A stretch of 64,000 nucleotides of DNA from Acinetobacter sp. ANC 4204 (GCF_002135205.1 NZ_NEFZ01000011.1:1-64000), one strand, 5' to 3'. Counted from the stretch's first letter, positions 33,564 through 43,878 are shown. Made by a program: numbers and translations. Notes: generated by a model from the letters alone, not told the origin.

Positions 33564-34071
33564 CACAGGAGAAATAATCCAGAGGATTAAAAAAAGAAGA
33601 ATTATAGTACAAATCAAAAAGAGATGACGAATCATCTGATTATTCACTACGGCACATTTAATATTTCGTTAACTCACCCTCTACCCGATGAGTGCCCCCT
33701 GATCGGATTACTCAATTGCCGTGTCCATCTCGAATTAAACCTGATGCTCAAATGCAAAAAAGAATGACTTGAGCGCTCAACGACACACCAGTACCAACAC
33801 AACATTTGTCTAGCCCCCTTATTTACTACGCCGATTGACTTATTTTCAATAAGATTGTTCTTTTTTATGCTTTTCAATTGTTTAAAGACTAAGCACTTTT
33901 CGGCTTTTTAAAATAAAGGTCTCTTTTCAAGCTGAGATTGACTGTGTATAACAATGGACAACTCAGGGAAATGATTCGCGCATAGGCAAAAGCCTGAAAA
34001 AAGCTTAAACTATGTGCCAATGAAAACAAATGATATGTCGTCCATGGCGACAACGATGAAGGTGAAGGTTG
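33564..34071. other. Gene-free stretch of 508 bases before ribBA
   Basis: It separates the MTHFR-like gene from ribBA (divergent). I looked for an FMN riboswitch and did not find the conserved RFN blocks. Seen are a perfect 12-bp palindrome TTGAGCGCTCAA at 33769-33780 with an extra GCTCAA half-site at 33746-33751, and a short hairpin TGTCG...CGACA at 34036-34052 just before the ribBA ribosome site. Regulation by these is only a guess. Confidence 0.5.
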
Positions 34072-35187
34072 ATGCCGCTCAATACTGTTGAAGAGCTAGT
34101 TGCAGATATCCGTGCAGGTAAAATGGTTATCCTGATGGATGACGAAGATCGTGAAAATGAAGGTGATTTAGTTATTGCAGCGACCCATGTTCGCGCAGAA
34201 GACATCAACTTTATGATCACCCATGCCCGTGGTTTGGTGTGCTTAACGCTCAGCCGTGATCGCTGTAAACAATTGAATCTTCCTTTGATGGTCGATGCCA
34301 ATGGCGCACAACATGGCACCAACTTCACGCTTTCAATTGAAGCGGCAGAAGGTATTTCTACAGGGATTTCACCTGCGGAACGTGCGCATACCATTCAAAC
34401 GGCTGTAGCGGCACATGCCAAACCATCAGACATCGTTCAACCGGGTCATATTTTCCCATTGATGGCGCAGCCTGGCGGTGTACTGCACCGTGCTGGGCAT
34501 ACCGAAGCAGGTTGTGATTTATCTCGCCTAGCGGGTTTAGAGCCTGCATCAGTCATCTGTGAAATCATCAATGAAGATGGCACAATGGCGCGTCGTGCCG
34601 ATCTTGAAATTTTTGCTGAAAAGCATGGTTTAAAAATTGGCACCATCGCGGATCTGATTCACTACCGTATGACCAATGAACAAACGGTTGAACGGATTGA
34701 TCAGCAAAGCATTGATACCGAATATGGGACTTTTGACTTATATCGTTACCGCGAATTAGGCAATCCAGATATTCACTTGGCTTTGGTGAAAGGTGAACCG
34801 AAAGAAGGGGTAACCACCGTTCGTGTTCATGGTTTCAACCCTGTTCGTGACTTGCTTAAGTTCAATAAAAAGGACGGCGAGCCAGCATGGAATCTCGACA
34901 AAGCGCTGCAAGAAATCGCAAGTAGCGATCGGGGTGTTTTGGTTTGGATTGGTCAACGTCACTTACAAGACCTAGGCCCAGCCTTAGACAGCCTTACCGC
35001 ACCAAAACCAACCAAATCCAATGCTGCTTTATCTCAGCAGTACCAAACCATTGGGGTTGGCGCACAAATTTTACGTGATTTAGGCGTAGAAAAGATGAAG
35101 CTTTTAAGCTCACCTTTACGCTTTAATGCACTCTCTGGGTTTAATTTAGAAGTGGTGGAATATATCACCGCACATCAAACAACTTAA
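34072..35187 (+). CDS. ribB: 3,4-dihydroxy-2-butanone-4-phosphate synthase with degenerate GTP cyclohydrolase II domain
   Basis: A 371-residue riboflavin enzyme. Residues 1-200 are an intact DHBP synthase: DDEDRENEGDLV (23-34), the THARGLVC block and HTEAGCDLSRLAG. Residues 205-371 follow GTP cyclohydrolase II in length and position but contain no cysteine at all, so the zinc site is missing, and the substrate motifs are altered. It therefore should make only the four-carbon precursor; a separate ribA must exist elsewhere. ATG 34072 follows GAAGG. It opens the ribE-nusB run. Confidence 0.92.
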   Translation: MPLNTVEELVADIRAGKMVILMDDEDRENEGDLVIAATHVRAEDINFMITHARGLVCLTLSRDRCKQLNLPLMVDANGAQHGTNFTLSIEAAEGISTGISPAERAHTIQTAVAAHAKPSDIVQPGHIFPLMAQPGGVLHRAGHTEAGCDLSRLAGLEPASVICEIINEDGTMARRADLEIFAEKHGLKIGTIADLIHYRMTNEQTVERIDQQSIDTEYGTFDLYRYRELGNPDIHLALVKGEPKEGVTTVRVHGFNPVRDLLKFNKKDGEPAWNLDKALQEIASSDRGVLVWIGQRHLQDLGPALDSLTAPKPTKSNAALSQQYQTIGVGAQILRDLGVEKMKLLSSPLRFNALSGFNLEVVEYITAHQTT

Positions 35188-35205
35188 AAAATCATCGAGG
35201 TTGCT

Positions 35206-35676
35206 ATGGCAATTCGCCGTATTGAAGGTATGTTACATCTCGCTAGCGAAGGCCGTTATGCGATTTTAGTGGGTCGTTTTAATAGTTTTGTTGTCGAACA
35301 TCTATTAGAAGGTGCAATTGATACATTGAAACGTCATGGTGTATCAGAGGATAATATCACTGTTGTTCATGCACCAGGCGCGTGGGAACTTCCTGTCGTG
35401 GCTAAGAAATTAGTGGCGTCTGAACGCTTTGATGCCATCATTGCACTGGGTGCTGTGATTCGTGGTAGCACACCTCACTTCGACTTTGTTGCAGGTGAAT
35501 GTGCCAAAGGTTTAGGCGTGGTTGGCCTAGAATCTGGTCTTCCAGTGATTAATGGTGTATTGACTACGGATAGTATCGAACAAGCGATTGAACGCTCGGG
35601 TACAAAAGCAGGTAATAAAGGCGGCGAAGCTGCTCTTACTGCAATTGAAATGGTTAACTTGTTAAAGGCTATTTAA
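35206..35676 (+). CDS. ribH: 6,7-dimethyl-8-ribityllumazine synthase
   Basis: A 156-residue lumazine synthase, the penultimate step of riboflavin synthesis, using the product of the preceding enzyme. Seen are [30 protein letters not shown] and [17 protein letters not shown], the last with the catalytic histidine. It starts 18 bases after the ribB stop and ends five bases before nusB. Confidence 0.95.
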   Translation: MAIRRIEGMLHLASEGRYAILVGRFNSFVVEHLLEGAIDTLKRHGVSEDNITVVHAPGAWELPVVAKKLVASERFDAIIALGAVIRGSTPHFDFVAGECAKGLGVVGLESGLPVINGVLTTDSIEQAIERSGTKAGNKGGEAALTAIEMVNLLKAI

Positions 35677-35680
35677 CGCT

Positions 35681-36136
35681 ATGTCGCAAACATTGCAAGC
35701 AACTTATGCAGCAAAACGTAAAGCACGTCGCTTTGCTGTACAAGGAATTTACGAATGGCAAATGAGCCACAATCCAGTCCATGAGATTGAAGCACGTACG
35801 CGTGTGGAAAATGCCATGCACAAAGTGGATCTGAGCTATTATCATGAATTGTTAACTCAAGTGGTTGCCAATCATGAAGCATTGGATGCGCTCTTAATCC
35901 CTGTGCTTGATCGCGACGTTTCTGCGCTTGACGGCGTTGAACTGGCGACCCTTCGTTTAGGCGCATATGAACTCAAGGAACATCTTGAAATTCCATATCG
36001 TGTGGTTTTAGACGAAGCAATCGAGCTTGCTAAACACTTTGGCGGTGCAGACAGCCATAAATACATCAATGGTGTATTAGATCGTTTAGCAACAACTTTA
36101 CGTGCAGCAGAAAAGCAACAAGCGAACTCACAGTAG
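35681..36136 (+). CDS. nusB: Transcription antitermination factor NusB
   Basis: A 151-residue NusB, which with NusE binds boxA RNA in rRNA leaders. The all-helical pattern [15 protein letters not shown] near the start and [12 protein letters not shown]...[30 protein letters not shown] at the end are the family's. The ribH-nusB order is common in gammaproteobacteria. Confidence 0.95.
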   Translation: MSQTLQATYAAKRKARRFAVQGIYEWQMSHNPVHEIEARTRVENAMHKVDLSYYHELLTQVVANHEALDALLIPVLDRDVSALDGVELATLRLGAYELKEHLEIPYRVVLDEAIELAKHFGGADSHKYINGVLDRLATTLRAAEKQQANSQ

Positions 36137-36148
36137 TAGATTTGTTGT

Positions 36149-37066
36149 ATGGCTGAGTTTTCGATCATTGATAGCTATTTTAATCGTAAGAGTCCTTATT
36201 CTGTCGATTTAGGCGTCGGTGACGACTCAGCCTTGCTCACCCCCCCTCCACAGCAACAATTGGTCATCTGTGCCGATACTCTCGTTGCTGGACGTCACTT
36301 CCCGCTTGATACCCGTCCTCATGCGATTGGCTGGAAATCTGTCGCGGTCAATTTATCTGATATCGCCGCAATGGGCGCGAAACCTCAGAGTATTTTACTG
36401 GCCTTGAGCTTACCCCAAATTGATCATGACTGGCTTAAAGGCTTTAGTCAGGGTTTATATGATTGTTGCGATCAATTTGGCGTGAGTTTAATTGGTGGAG
36501 ACACCACCCAAAGCCCACATCTGACCATTTCAGTGACTGCACTGGGCTGGGTCGATATCGGCCAAGCCGTCACCCGCTCCGCTGCTCAAGTGGGTGATTT
36601 AATTTGTGTTAGTGGTACGGTTGGTGATGCCGCCTTCGCACTGCAACACTTGGGCCACCCTCTGCAACAACGTTTGGACTACCCTACCCCACGCTGTGAA
36701 CTGGGCCAAGTACTCAAAGGCTTGGCACATAGTATGATTGATGTGTCCGATGGCTTAGCACAAGACTTAGGTCATATCTTAAAGGCATCAAATGTCGGTG
36801 CGACCCTACAACTTGATCAACTGCCCATCAACACCGCTCTACAAGATTTAACACGAGAACAACAATGGCAATATGCTTTGGCGGGTGGCGATGACTATGA
36901 ATTATGCTTTACAATAAGTCCGCAGAATTATGAAAAACTTTTGCAACAACAAAACCATACTAAGATCAACGTGATTGGAAAAGTTGACGCTCAAAGCGGT
37001 CTACGTTTTCAACAAAATGGCTTAGACCATTCATTGCAATTTACTGGATATCAACACTTTGCATAA
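36149..37066 (+). CDS. thiL: Thiamine-monophosphate kinase
   Basis: A 305-residue kinase that makes thiamine diphosphate from thiamine monophosphate and ATP. The acidic metal-binding blocks GVGDDSALL (about 23-31), AVNLSDIAAMGAKP and GGDTTQSP are visible, as is ISDG-like VSDGLAQDLGH. It sits 12 bases after nusB, the conserved nusB-thiL-pgpA order. Confidence 0.94.
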   Translation: MAEFSIIDSYFNRKSPYSVDLGVGDDSALLTPPPQQQLVICADTLVAGRHFPLDTRPHAIGWKSVAVNLSDIAAMGAKPQSILLALSLPQIDHDWLKGFSQGLYDCCDQFGVSLIGGDTTQSPHLTISVTALGWVDIGQAVTRSAAQVGDLICVSGTVGDAAFALQHLGHPLQQRLDYPTPRCELGQVLKGLAHSMIDVSDGLAQDLGHILKASNVGATLQLDQLPINTALQDLTREQQWQYALAGGDDYELCFTISPQNYEKLLQQQNHTKINVIGKVDAQSGLRFQQNGLDHSLQFTGYQHFA

Positions 37067-37565
37067 GCCTCCTATCCTCTTTCGTCAGATGTCTGGGTAC
37101 GACCGTTTCATCGTGTTTTGCGGTGTAGGTTTTGGCTCAGGACTAGCACCCAAAGCACCAGGAACATTTGGTTCAGCCTTTGCACTGCTGTTCGTCCCAA
37201 TCTGGCTTGCAATTGGCTTATCCAACACCATTATTGCCATCATCTTCATGTCTCTGATCGGCATTTATATTTGCGGCCATACCGCCAAAGTCATGGGGGT
37301 ACATGATGATGGACGTATCGTATGGGATGAATTTGCAGGCCAATCCATCACTTTCTTGCCTGTACTGTATTTAGGGCAAATGAATTGGCTCTGGCTGTTG
37401 CTTGGTTTTGCCTTATTCCGCTTATTTGACGTATGGAAACCCTGGCCAATCCGTGTCATTGACCAAAAAGTCGATGGTGGTTTCGGCATCATGCTTGATG
37501 ACATTATTGCTGGTCTTTGGGCCGCACTTTGTATTGGGCTTTATTTTTATTTCACCGTGGCCTAG
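37059..37565 (+). CDS. pgpA: Phosphatidylglycerophosphatase A
   Basis: A 168-residue inner-membrane phosphatase that makes phosphatidylglycerol. Seen are GVGFGSGLAPKAPGTFGS, the MGVHDDGRIVWDEFAG block and DVWKPWPIR, all conserved in PgpA, with several membrane segments. This start is TTG at 37059, overlapping thiL by eight bases; ATG 37089 would remove ten residues. Neither has a clear ribosome site, so the start is uncertain. Confidence 0.88.
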   Translation: MHKPPILFRQMSGYDRFIVFCGVGFGSGLAPKAPGTFGSAFALLFVPIWLAIGLSNTIIAIIFMSLIGIYICGHTAKVMGVHDDGRIVWDEFAGQSITFLPVLYLGQMNWLWLLLGFALFRLFDVWKPWPIRVIDQKVDGGFGIMLDDIIAGLWAALCIGLYFYFTVA

Positions 37566-37585
37566 GCCATTTTTAGGATTAGAAC

Positions 37586-38950
37586 ATGTCAACGACTGTT
37601 ATTATTCTTGCTGCAGGTAAAGGAACGCGTATGCGTTCGACGTTACCCAAAGTGCTACAACCACTTGCAGGGCGTCCTTTACTCGGTCATGTGATTGAAA
37701 CAGCAAAAAAAATCCACGCTGAAAACATCATTACGATCTATGGTCACGGTGGCGATCGGGTTCAAGCAGCTTTTGCAGATCAAGACATTAAATGGGTTGA
37801 ACAAGCAGAACAACTCGGTACTGGGCATGCGGTACAAATGACCCTGCCCGTTTTACCTCAAGATGGCATTTCCCTCATTCTCTCTGGTGATGTGCCTTGC
37901 ATTAGCCAGAATACGCTACAAAAACTATTAGATGCATCGAGCCAAACTGGTATCGGCTTAGTCACACTCACTGTGGATGATGCAACAGGCTATGGTCGTA
38001 TCGTCCGTGAGAATGGTCAGATTCAGGCAATTGTTGAACATAAAGATGCAACAGAGCAACAGCGCCAAATCAAAGAGTTTAATACCGGCATTTACTGTGT
38101 GAGCAATGCCAAATTGCACGAATGGTTACCCAAACTCAGCAATAACAATGCGCAAGGCGAATATTACCTGACAGATATTGTGGCAATGGCATTGGCTGAT
38201 GGTTTGACCGTTGCCTCAGTTGAGCCTGAACAAGCCTTCGAAGTTGAAGGGGTCAATGACCGTATTCAGCTGGCAGCTTTAGAACGCCAGTTCCAAGCAA
38301 ATCTAGCTAAAAAACTCATGCAACAAGGTGTGCATTTAATTGATCCTAGTCGCTTTGATCTTCGTGGTAACTTAGTCGTTGGACAAGATGTGCGCATTGA
38401 TATCAATGTCATCATTGAAGGCGAATGTGAATTCGGTGACCATGTAGAAATTGGCGCAGGCTGCATCATTAAAAATACCAAAATCGCGGCAGGCACCAAA
38501 GTTCAGCCTTATAGTATTTTTGATCAAGCTATTGTCGGTGAAGATGCGCAGATTGGACCTTTTGCCCGTTTACGCCCAGGTGCCAAACTCGCGGCTGAAG
38601 TGCATATTGGCAACTTTGTAGAAGTCAAAAACTCAACGGTCGGTGTCGGGTCTAAAGCCAACCACTTTACTTATTTGGGTGATGCTGAAGTGGGCAGTGG
38701 CTCTAATATTGGCGCAGGAACCATTACTTGCAACTATGATGGTGCAAACAAATTTAAAACCATCATTGGCGATCATGCCTTTATTGGTTCAAATAGTGCT
38801 TTGGTTGCCCCAGTCACCATTGGCAACGGCGCAACTGTCGGGGCTGGCTCAACCATCACCCGCGATGTCGAAGAAAATAGTTTAGCGGTAGAACGTTCTA
38901 AGCAGTTTACGAAAGAAAACTACCAACGTCCGCAAAAGATCAAGAAATAA
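37586..38950 (+). CDS. glmU: Bifunctional GlmU: N-acetylglucosamine-1-phosphate uridyltransferase / glucosamine-1-phosphate acetyltransferase
   Basis: A 454-residue enzyme making UDP-GlcNAc for peptidoglycan, LPS and the nearby capsule genes. The N-terminal pyrophosphorylase has [18 protein letters not shown]; the C-terminal left-handed helix (from about 250) shows the hexapeptide repeats and the acetyltransferase active-site region [19 protein letters not shown]. An AGGA ribosome site precedes ATG. It pairs with glmS 12 bases on. Confidence 0.97.
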   Translation: MSTTVIILAAGKGTRMRSTLPKVLQPLAGRPLLGHVIETAKKIHAENIITIYGHGGDRVQAAFADQDIKWVEQAEQLGTGHAVQMTLPVLPQDGISLILSGDVPCISQNTLQKLLDASSQTGIGLVTLTVDDATGYGRIVRENGQIQAIVEHKDATEQQRQIKEFNTGIYCVSNAKLHEWLPKLSNNNAQGEYYLTDIVAMALADGLTVASVEPEQAFEVEGVNDRIQLAALERQFQANLAKKLMQQGVHLIDPSRFDLRGNLVVGQDVRIDINVIIEGECEFGDHVEIGAGCIIKNTKIAAGTKVQPYSIFDQAIVGEDAQIGPFARLRPGAKLAAEVHIGNFVEVKNSTVGVGSKANHFTYLGDAEVGSGSNIGAGTITCNYDGANKFKTIIGDHAFIGSNSALVAPVTIGNGATVGAGSTITRDVEENSLAVERSKQFTKENYQRPQKIKK

Positions 38951-38962
38951 GAGGAATTTGTT

Positions 38963-40801
38963 ATGTGTGGTATCGTCGGTGGCGTTGCAGAACGTAATAT
39001 TAGTAATATCCTCATCGAAGGCTTAAAGCGTCTAGAATATCGTGGTTACGACTCTGCGGGCTTAGCTCTCATTAACCAAGGCCATGTTCTACGTGAACGT
39101 CGTGTCGGTAAAGTAGCCAATCTGGGTGGTGCGGTTGAAGAATCACAGATTATCGGTTCATTAGGGATTGCACATACTCGCTGGGCAACCCATGGCAAAC
39201 CAACTGAAAACAATGCACATCCGCATATTTCAGGCAACGTTGCTATCGTACACAATGGCATTATTGAAAACTATCAAGAACTTAAAGATGATCTTGAAGC
39301 ACGGGGGTATGTATTTACCTCTCAGACCGATACCGAAGTGGTTGCCCACCTGATTCATGATGCATTGAAGTCAACGCCAAGTTTACTTGAAGCAGTCAAA
39401 CAAGTCGTGCCACAGCTTAAAGGAGCTTATGCTCTCGGTATCGTACATACTGATTATCCAGATGAACTGATTACCGTGCGTGAAGGTTCACCTTTGGTCA
39501 TTGGTGTGGGTATTGGTGAAAACTTTATCAGCTCAGACCAATTGGCGCTGCTTCCGATTACCAACCGATTTATTTATCTCGAAGAAGGTGATATTGCGCG
39601 TCTCACTCGTAATAGCATTGAAATCTTTGTTGATGGTCAATTGGTTCATCGCCCAGTAAAAGAGTTAGATGCGACCGTCAGCAATGCATCAAAAGGCGAA
39701 TATAAACACTACATGCTCAAAGAAATTTATGAGCAACCTGAAGCGATTCAACAAACCATTTCACAAGCCTTAAATGGCAATGCCCTACGTGAAGATTTCC
39801 TTGCGAATGCTGTTGCAGATTTATCTCAAATTCAGCAAATCCAAATCATTGCCTGTGGTACCAGTTACCATGCGGGTATGATTGCAAAATATTGGTTTGA
39901 ACAGCTCATTGATCTGCCTTGCCAAGTGGAAATCGCGAGTGAATTTCGCTATCGCACACCAGTGATTGTCAATAATACCCTATATGTCTGTATTTCTCAG
40001 TCCGGCGAAACAGCAGATACTTTAGCTGCCCTGCGCGATACTCAAAAGCGTGCTACAGCAAAAGGCTTAGACATCATTACGATGACCATTTGCAATGTCG
40101 CAACATCTTCCATGGTACGTGAAACCAACCATAGCTTATTAACTCTGGCAGGTCCTGAAATTGGTGTTGCATCCACCAAAGCATTTACCACGCAGCTTGC
40201 AGCGCTTATGTTATTGGTACTCAAAATAGGTACGATTAAAAATCGTATCTCTACACAACAGGTGGCTGAGATCACCGCTGGACTTTGGCACTTACCTAAA
40301 GTCATTTTAGATACTTTACGGAACGACGCTGAAATTCTCCGCCTCTCTGAACTATTTGTAGAGAAACAGCATTGCTTGTTCCTTGGTCGTGGGACTCACT
40401 TCCCTATTGCACTCGAAGGTGCATTGAAACTAAAAGAAATTTCTTATATTCATGCAGAAGGCTATGCAGCAGGCGAACTTAAACACGGTCCACTCGCTTT
40501 AGTTGATAATGAGATGCCAGTGGTCATTCTCGCACCGCAAGATGACATGCTCGATAAACTCAAATCCAATATGGAAGAAGTCCAAGCGCGGGGCGGGGAA
40601 CTCTTTGTCTTTGCCGATGAAAACAGTGGCATCCAAGCCAAAGACCGCCAACATGTGGTCTATGTGCCAAGCATCAGCCCTGTATTAGCTCCAATTGTTT
40701 ATAGCGTTCCCGTACAGCTCTTGTCCTATCATGTTGCCGTACTTCGAGGAACCGATGTCGATCAGCCTCGAAACTTAGCTAAATCCGTAACTGTTGAATA
40801 A
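38963..40801 (+). CDS. glmS: Glutamine--fructose-6-phosphate aminotransferase (isomerizing)
   Basis: A 612-residue glucosamine-6-phosphate synthase. The N-terminal glutaminase begins MCGIVGG, with Cys2 as nucleophile, and two SIS sugar-isomerase domains follow, including SQSGETADTL and the C-terminal DQPRNLAKSVTVE. It supplies the hexosamine route used by glmU. A GAGGAATT ribosome site precedes it, and a terminator follows. Confidence 0.97.
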   Translation: MCGIVGGVAERNISNILIEGLKRLEYRGYDSAGLALINQGHVLRERRVGKVANLGGAVEESQIIGSLGIAHTRWATHGKPTENNAHPHISGNVAIVHNGIIENYQELKDDLEARGYVFTSQTDTEVVAHLIHDALKSTPSLLEAVKQVVPQLKGAYALGIVHTDYPDELITVREGSPLVIGVGIGENFISSDQLALLPITNRFIYLEEGDIARLTRNSIEIFVDGQLVHRPVKELDATVSNASKGEYKHYMLKEIYEQPEAIQQTISQALNGNALREDFLANAVADLSQIQQIQIIACGTSYHAGMIAKYWFEQLIDLPCQVEIASEFRYRTPVIVNNTLYVCISQSGETADTLAALRDTQKRATAKGLDIITMTICNVATSSMVRETNHSLLTLAGPEIGVASTKAFTTQLAALMLLVLKIGTIKNRISTQQVAEITAGLWHLPKVILDTLRNDAEILRLSELFVEKQHCLFLGRGTHFPIALEGALKLKEISYIHAEGYAAGELKHGPLALVDNEMPVVILAPQDDMLDKLKSNMEEVQARGGELFVFADENSGIQAKDRQHVVYVPSISPVLAPIVYSVPVQLLSYHVAVLRGTDVDQPRNLAKSVTVE

Positions 40802-40809
40802 TAACGTTT

Positions 40810-40840
40810 AAAGGGCTGACTTCCAGCCCTTTCATTTTTA
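40810..40840 (+). terminator. Rho-independent terminator of glmS
   Basis: A 9-bp stem AAAGGGCTG/CAGCCCTTT (40810-40818 and 40824-40832) with a 5-base loop and CATTTTTA after it, nine bases past the glmS stop codon. Confidence 0.8.
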
Positions 40841-40854
40841 AATAGGGTAATAAA

Positions 40855-42222
40855 ATGACTTTAACCTGCTTCAAAGCCTACGACATCCGTGGAAAGCTTG
40901 GCACAGAACTCAATGAAGATATTGCATATAAAATTGGTCGTGCTTATGGGCAAATTTATCAACCAAAAACAGTTGTGATTGGTGCCGATGTTCGTCTAAC
41001 CAGTGAAAGCCTTAAACAAGCAACCATTCAGGGTTTAAATGATGCAGGCGTAAATGTTCTTGATCTGGGTATGACAGGTACAGAAGAAGTTTACTTTGGC
41101 GCATTCCATTTAGATGTCCAAGGTGGTATTGAAGTAACGGCCAGCCATAACCCTATGGATTACAATGGGATGAAACTGGTTCGCGAGAACTCACGACCAA
41201 TTAGTGCGGATACAGGTTTAAAAGAGATTCAAGCGCTTGCTGAATCAGGCAACTTTATCGACGCTACTCAAAAGGGGCTTGTAGAAAAATACAATATCCT
41301 ACCTGAATTTGTAGATCACCTCATGACCTACATTGACCCGACTAAGATTCGCCCAATGAAACTTGTCACCAATGCAGGTAATGGTGCAGCAGGGCATGTG
41401 ATTGATGCGATAGAAGAAAAATTTAAAGCATTAAATATCCCAGTCGAGTTCATCAAGATCCACCATGAAGCTGATGGCAATTTCCCAAATGGAATCCCTA
41501 ACCCTATTTTAATCGAAAACCGTGATAGTACCAGCCAAGCAGTACTTAAGCATGGTGCAGATATGGGGATTGCTTGGGATGGGGACTTTGACCGTTGTTT
41601 CTTGTTTGATGAAAAAGGCCAATTCATTGAAGGTTATTATATTGTTGGCCTCTTAGCACAAGCCTTTCTACTCAAACAAGCAGGTGAAAAGATTGTGCAT
41701 GACCCTCGTTTAACCTGGAATACATTAGATATTGTTGAGAAACATCAAGGGATCGCCGTCCAATCTAAATCAGGCCATGCATTCATTAAAGATGTAATGC
41801 GTGAGCACAATGCTGTATATGGTGGTGAAATGAGTGCCCACCATTACTTCCGTGATTTTGCTTACTGTGATAGTGGAATGATTCCGTGGTTATTGGCTGT
41901 TTCTGTACTATCTGAAACAGGTCAATCTTTATCTTCATTGGTTGAGGATATGATTGCAAAATTCCCGTGCTCAGGTGAAATTAACTTCAAAGTTGCCGAT
42001 ACACAAATCACCATTCAAAAGATCTTTGATCATTTTGCTGACCAAAATCCAGTAATTGATCAAACTGATGGCGTGAGTTTAGATTTTGGTATTTGGCGCC
42101 TAAATGTACGGGCTTCAAATACTGAACCACTATTACGCTTAAACATTGAAAGTGATGCAAGTAAAAACCCTGAACCAATACAAGTCTATGTCGATCAGTT
42201 GACCCAACTTATCCAAGCTTAA
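40855..42222 (+). CDS. pgm: Phosphomannomutase/phosphoglucomutase at the capsule locus edge
   Basis: A 455-residue alpha-D-phosphohexomutase. Seen are the phosphoserine loop [13 protein letters not shown], the metal loop [11 protein letters not shown], the sugar loop [13 protein letters not shown], and the phosphate-binding [10 protein letters not shown]. It interconverts hexose 6- and 1-phosphates for nucleotide sugars. Acinetobacter capsule loci have pgm at this end, converging on the rest, as here. The family also includes ManB/AlgC, so the name is not unique. Confidence 0.93.
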   Translation: MTLTCFKAYDIRGKLGTELNEDIAYKIGRAYGQIYQPKTVVIGADVRLTSESLKQATIQGLNDAGVNVLDLGMTGTEEVYFGAFHLDVQGGIEVTASHNPMDYNGMKLVRENSRPISADTGLKEIQALAESGNFIDATQKGLVEKYNILPEFVDHLMTYIDPTKIRPMKLVTNAGNGAAGHVIDAIEEKFKALNIPVEFIKIHHEADGNFPNGIPNPILIENRDSTSQAVLKHGADMGIAWDGDFDRCFLFDEKGQFIEGYYIVGLLAQAFLLKQAGEKIVHDPRLTWNTLDIVEKHQGIAVQSKSGHAFIKDVMREHNAVYGGEMSAHHYFRDFAYCDSGMIPWLLAVSVLSETGQSLSSLVEDMIAKFPCSGEINFKVADTQITIQKIFDHFADQNPVIDQTDGVSLDFGIWRLNVRASNTEPLLRLNIESDASKNPEPIQVYVDQLTQLIQA

Positions 42223-42245
42223 GCAATATTTAGCCTCAAATAAAA

Positions 42246-42280
42246 AACCATTCAAACGATTTAACATCGTTTGAATGGTT
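42246..42280. terminator. Shared terminator between pgm and wzi-like gene
   Basis: A perfect 15-bp stem (42246-42260 with 42266-42280) and 5-base loop. On the minus strand a TTTTTTATTT run follows, ending the wzi-like transcript. For pgm the T run is displaced, so termination in that direction would be weaker. Confidence 0.85.
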
Positions 42281-42317
42281 CATGTATAGATACGTTTTTT
42301 AAGAAAGTCTTTTTAAC

Positions 42318-43778
42318 TTAGTAAAATAAAGAGCGATCCAAAGGAATTTCAACCCCTAAAGACACGCCGCTATCTCCACCATACACGTCAGAGTCACTGA
42401 CCCAACCACTTAATTTCAACGGCGTATTCGGACGAAGATAATGTGTCCACGTTAAATCCAGAGCTTTGATTTCATCTTTTTGTGGAAAAGCATGATTGAT
42501 TTCAAGTCCTGACTGATTCACTTTTGCCAACAAGATGCGACCATTTAAACGATTCATTTTATCGAAACGAATATCCCCACCTAAACTATACATCTGACCA
42601 TCACCGCCCATAGCGTGACCTAAAGGGAATCCATGTTGGTAGTAACCATCCGTATAATTATGATGATTATATGAATAACCCCAAACATCACCATTGGTAC
42701 GTGTATCTGCCCATTCAGTATAAAGCTGGAACGGCATATTCTTCACTTGTGAGGAATAATCGAGTCCTGCCAAATACATTTTCCGAGATGGCAGTAAACC
42801 TGATTCATCTTCACCGACAAACTGCCCATACAAACTCAATGGAACTTTAAACCATTGTTGTAGATTTAAACGCGCATCTAGGCCTGCAATTTGGTTTGAG
42901 GCATTCCCCTCTCCAGTACACCCACTATCATCACATTCGTTATCTTTACCAATAAAAGCATTCCAATAGGCTTTGAAACTATCAGGTTGACCTTGACCAT
43001 CTATTTGGAATGTACGTGATGCACCCAATTCAAGATAAGGTAAAGGTTGGGCTGTTAAACGCATTCCCAAGAGATTTGTATTTGGCACGGCCTCATAATC
43101 ATCTAATCGGCCAGCAAAAACTTGATACTGCCAAGGGCCAATCCAAGACAGCCATTTCGTTTCAAATGCCTTTTGCTCAGCGCGTTGCATTGTAAAACCG
43201 TATACTGGACGACTTGCATCCCCTCGAATTAGACTACCATCATGTCCAGGCCCCCAATAGGTCGGAATCTGCCCTGCAATCAACCATTGATTCCACAACT
43301 TTCCAGCTAAATATGACCCTTCAACATTCACATCATGCCCATTATCAATAATAGGGTCTTTTTCAGCATTAATACGCAGTCTTGCATCCCATTGCGCCCC
43401 ACCAGCATTGAACTCAACAGCCGCTTGGTATTGTGATTTTTGTTCATCTGCAAAATGTTGCGGTACATTTTGGGGATCAGATTCAGCATATAAACTGGCT
43501 TTGGCCGTTGTATTTTCCGCACTTAAAGCAGCTTGCACGGAGTCCAAGACTTGTTGCTGAACTTGATTATCAATCTTTGCATTAGATAAAGCACGTTGTA
43601 TTTCATCACCACTTAAAGGCCATGTAGACGTGCTAATTTGAATCACACCTTGTTGATTTAACCAATTTAAATCAGTTCGTAAGTCTTCATTATTTAACAC
43701 AATTCCTTGTGCAACTGCTGGCAAAGCAAGTGCAGATAAAACCGCAAGTGACAAAAATCTAATACTTTGATATCTCAT
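42318..43778 (-). CDS. wzi: Capsule assembly Wzi family outer-membrane protein
   Basis: A 486-residue outer-membrane protein with a signal peptide ending near AVAQ (residue 24) and a C-terminal aromatic residue (SLFY), as for a beta-barrel. It belongs to the capsule assembly Wzi family; blocks such as GQIPTYWGPGHDGSLI and the alternating strands fit an 18-strand barrel. Wzi proteins bind capsule to the cell surface. It closes the locus on the left, with its own leader carrying repeats and a hairpin. Confidence 0.88.
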   Translation of the reverse strand: MRYQSIRFLSLAVLSALALPAVAQGIVLNNEDLRTDLNWLNQQGVIQISTSTWPLSGDEIQRALSNAKIDNQVQQQVLDSVQAALSAENTTAKASLYAESDPQNVPQHFADEQKSQYQAAVEFNAGGAQWDARLRINAEKDPIIDNGHDVNVEGSYLAGKLWNQWLIAGQIPTYWGPGHDGSLIRGDASRPVYGFTMQRAEQKAFETKWLSWIGPWQYQVFAGRLDDYEAVPNTNLLGMRLTAQPLPYLELGASRTFQIDGQGQPDSFKAYWNAFIGKDNECDDSGCTGEGNASNQIAGLDARLNLQQWFKVPLSLYGQFVGEDESGLLPSRKMYLAGLDYSSQVKNMPFQLYTEWADTRTNGDVWGYSYNHHNYTDGYYQHGFPLGHAMGGDGQMYSLGGDIRFDKMNRLNGRILLAKVNQSGLEINHAFPQKDEIKALDLTWTHYLRPNTPLKLSGWVSDSDVYGGDSGVSLGVEIPLDRSLFY

Positions 43779-43805
43779 AAATATTCTTCATCTAAGTTCA
43801 TTTTT

Positions 43806-43830
43806 AAAAAACATCATAGCGATGTTTTTT
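43806..43830. terminator. Symmetric hairpin in the wzi leader
   Basis: A perfect 10-bp stem AAAAAACATC/GATGTTTTTT with a 5-base loop stands 27 bases before the wzi ATG and about 220 bases after the gpi stop. T runs exist on both sides. It can end the galU-ugd-gpi transcript, or, if the wzi promoter is upstream of it, act as an attenuator. Confidence 0.55.
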
Positions 43831-43844
43831 AAAATAAGGGAATA

Positions 43845-43878
43845 AATACATGATTGTTTGCATAATCAATACATGATT
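43845..43878. repeat. 11-bp direct repeat in the wzi upstream region
   Basis: AATACATGATT occurs at 43845-43855 and 43868-43878, 23 bases apart from start to start, about two turns of the helix. This spacing is common for dimeric regulators binding one DNA face. A third partial copy (AATCATATT) follows. The regulator is unknown. Confidence 0.45.

Noticed and set aside
33564..33647. N-terminal membrane helix of the MTHFR-like protein
   Set aside because: The longer frame starts with GTG, translates a T-rich tract into Phe/Leu/Ile and has no ribosome site; MTHFR-like proteins are cytosolic. It is more likely an artefact of frame extension.
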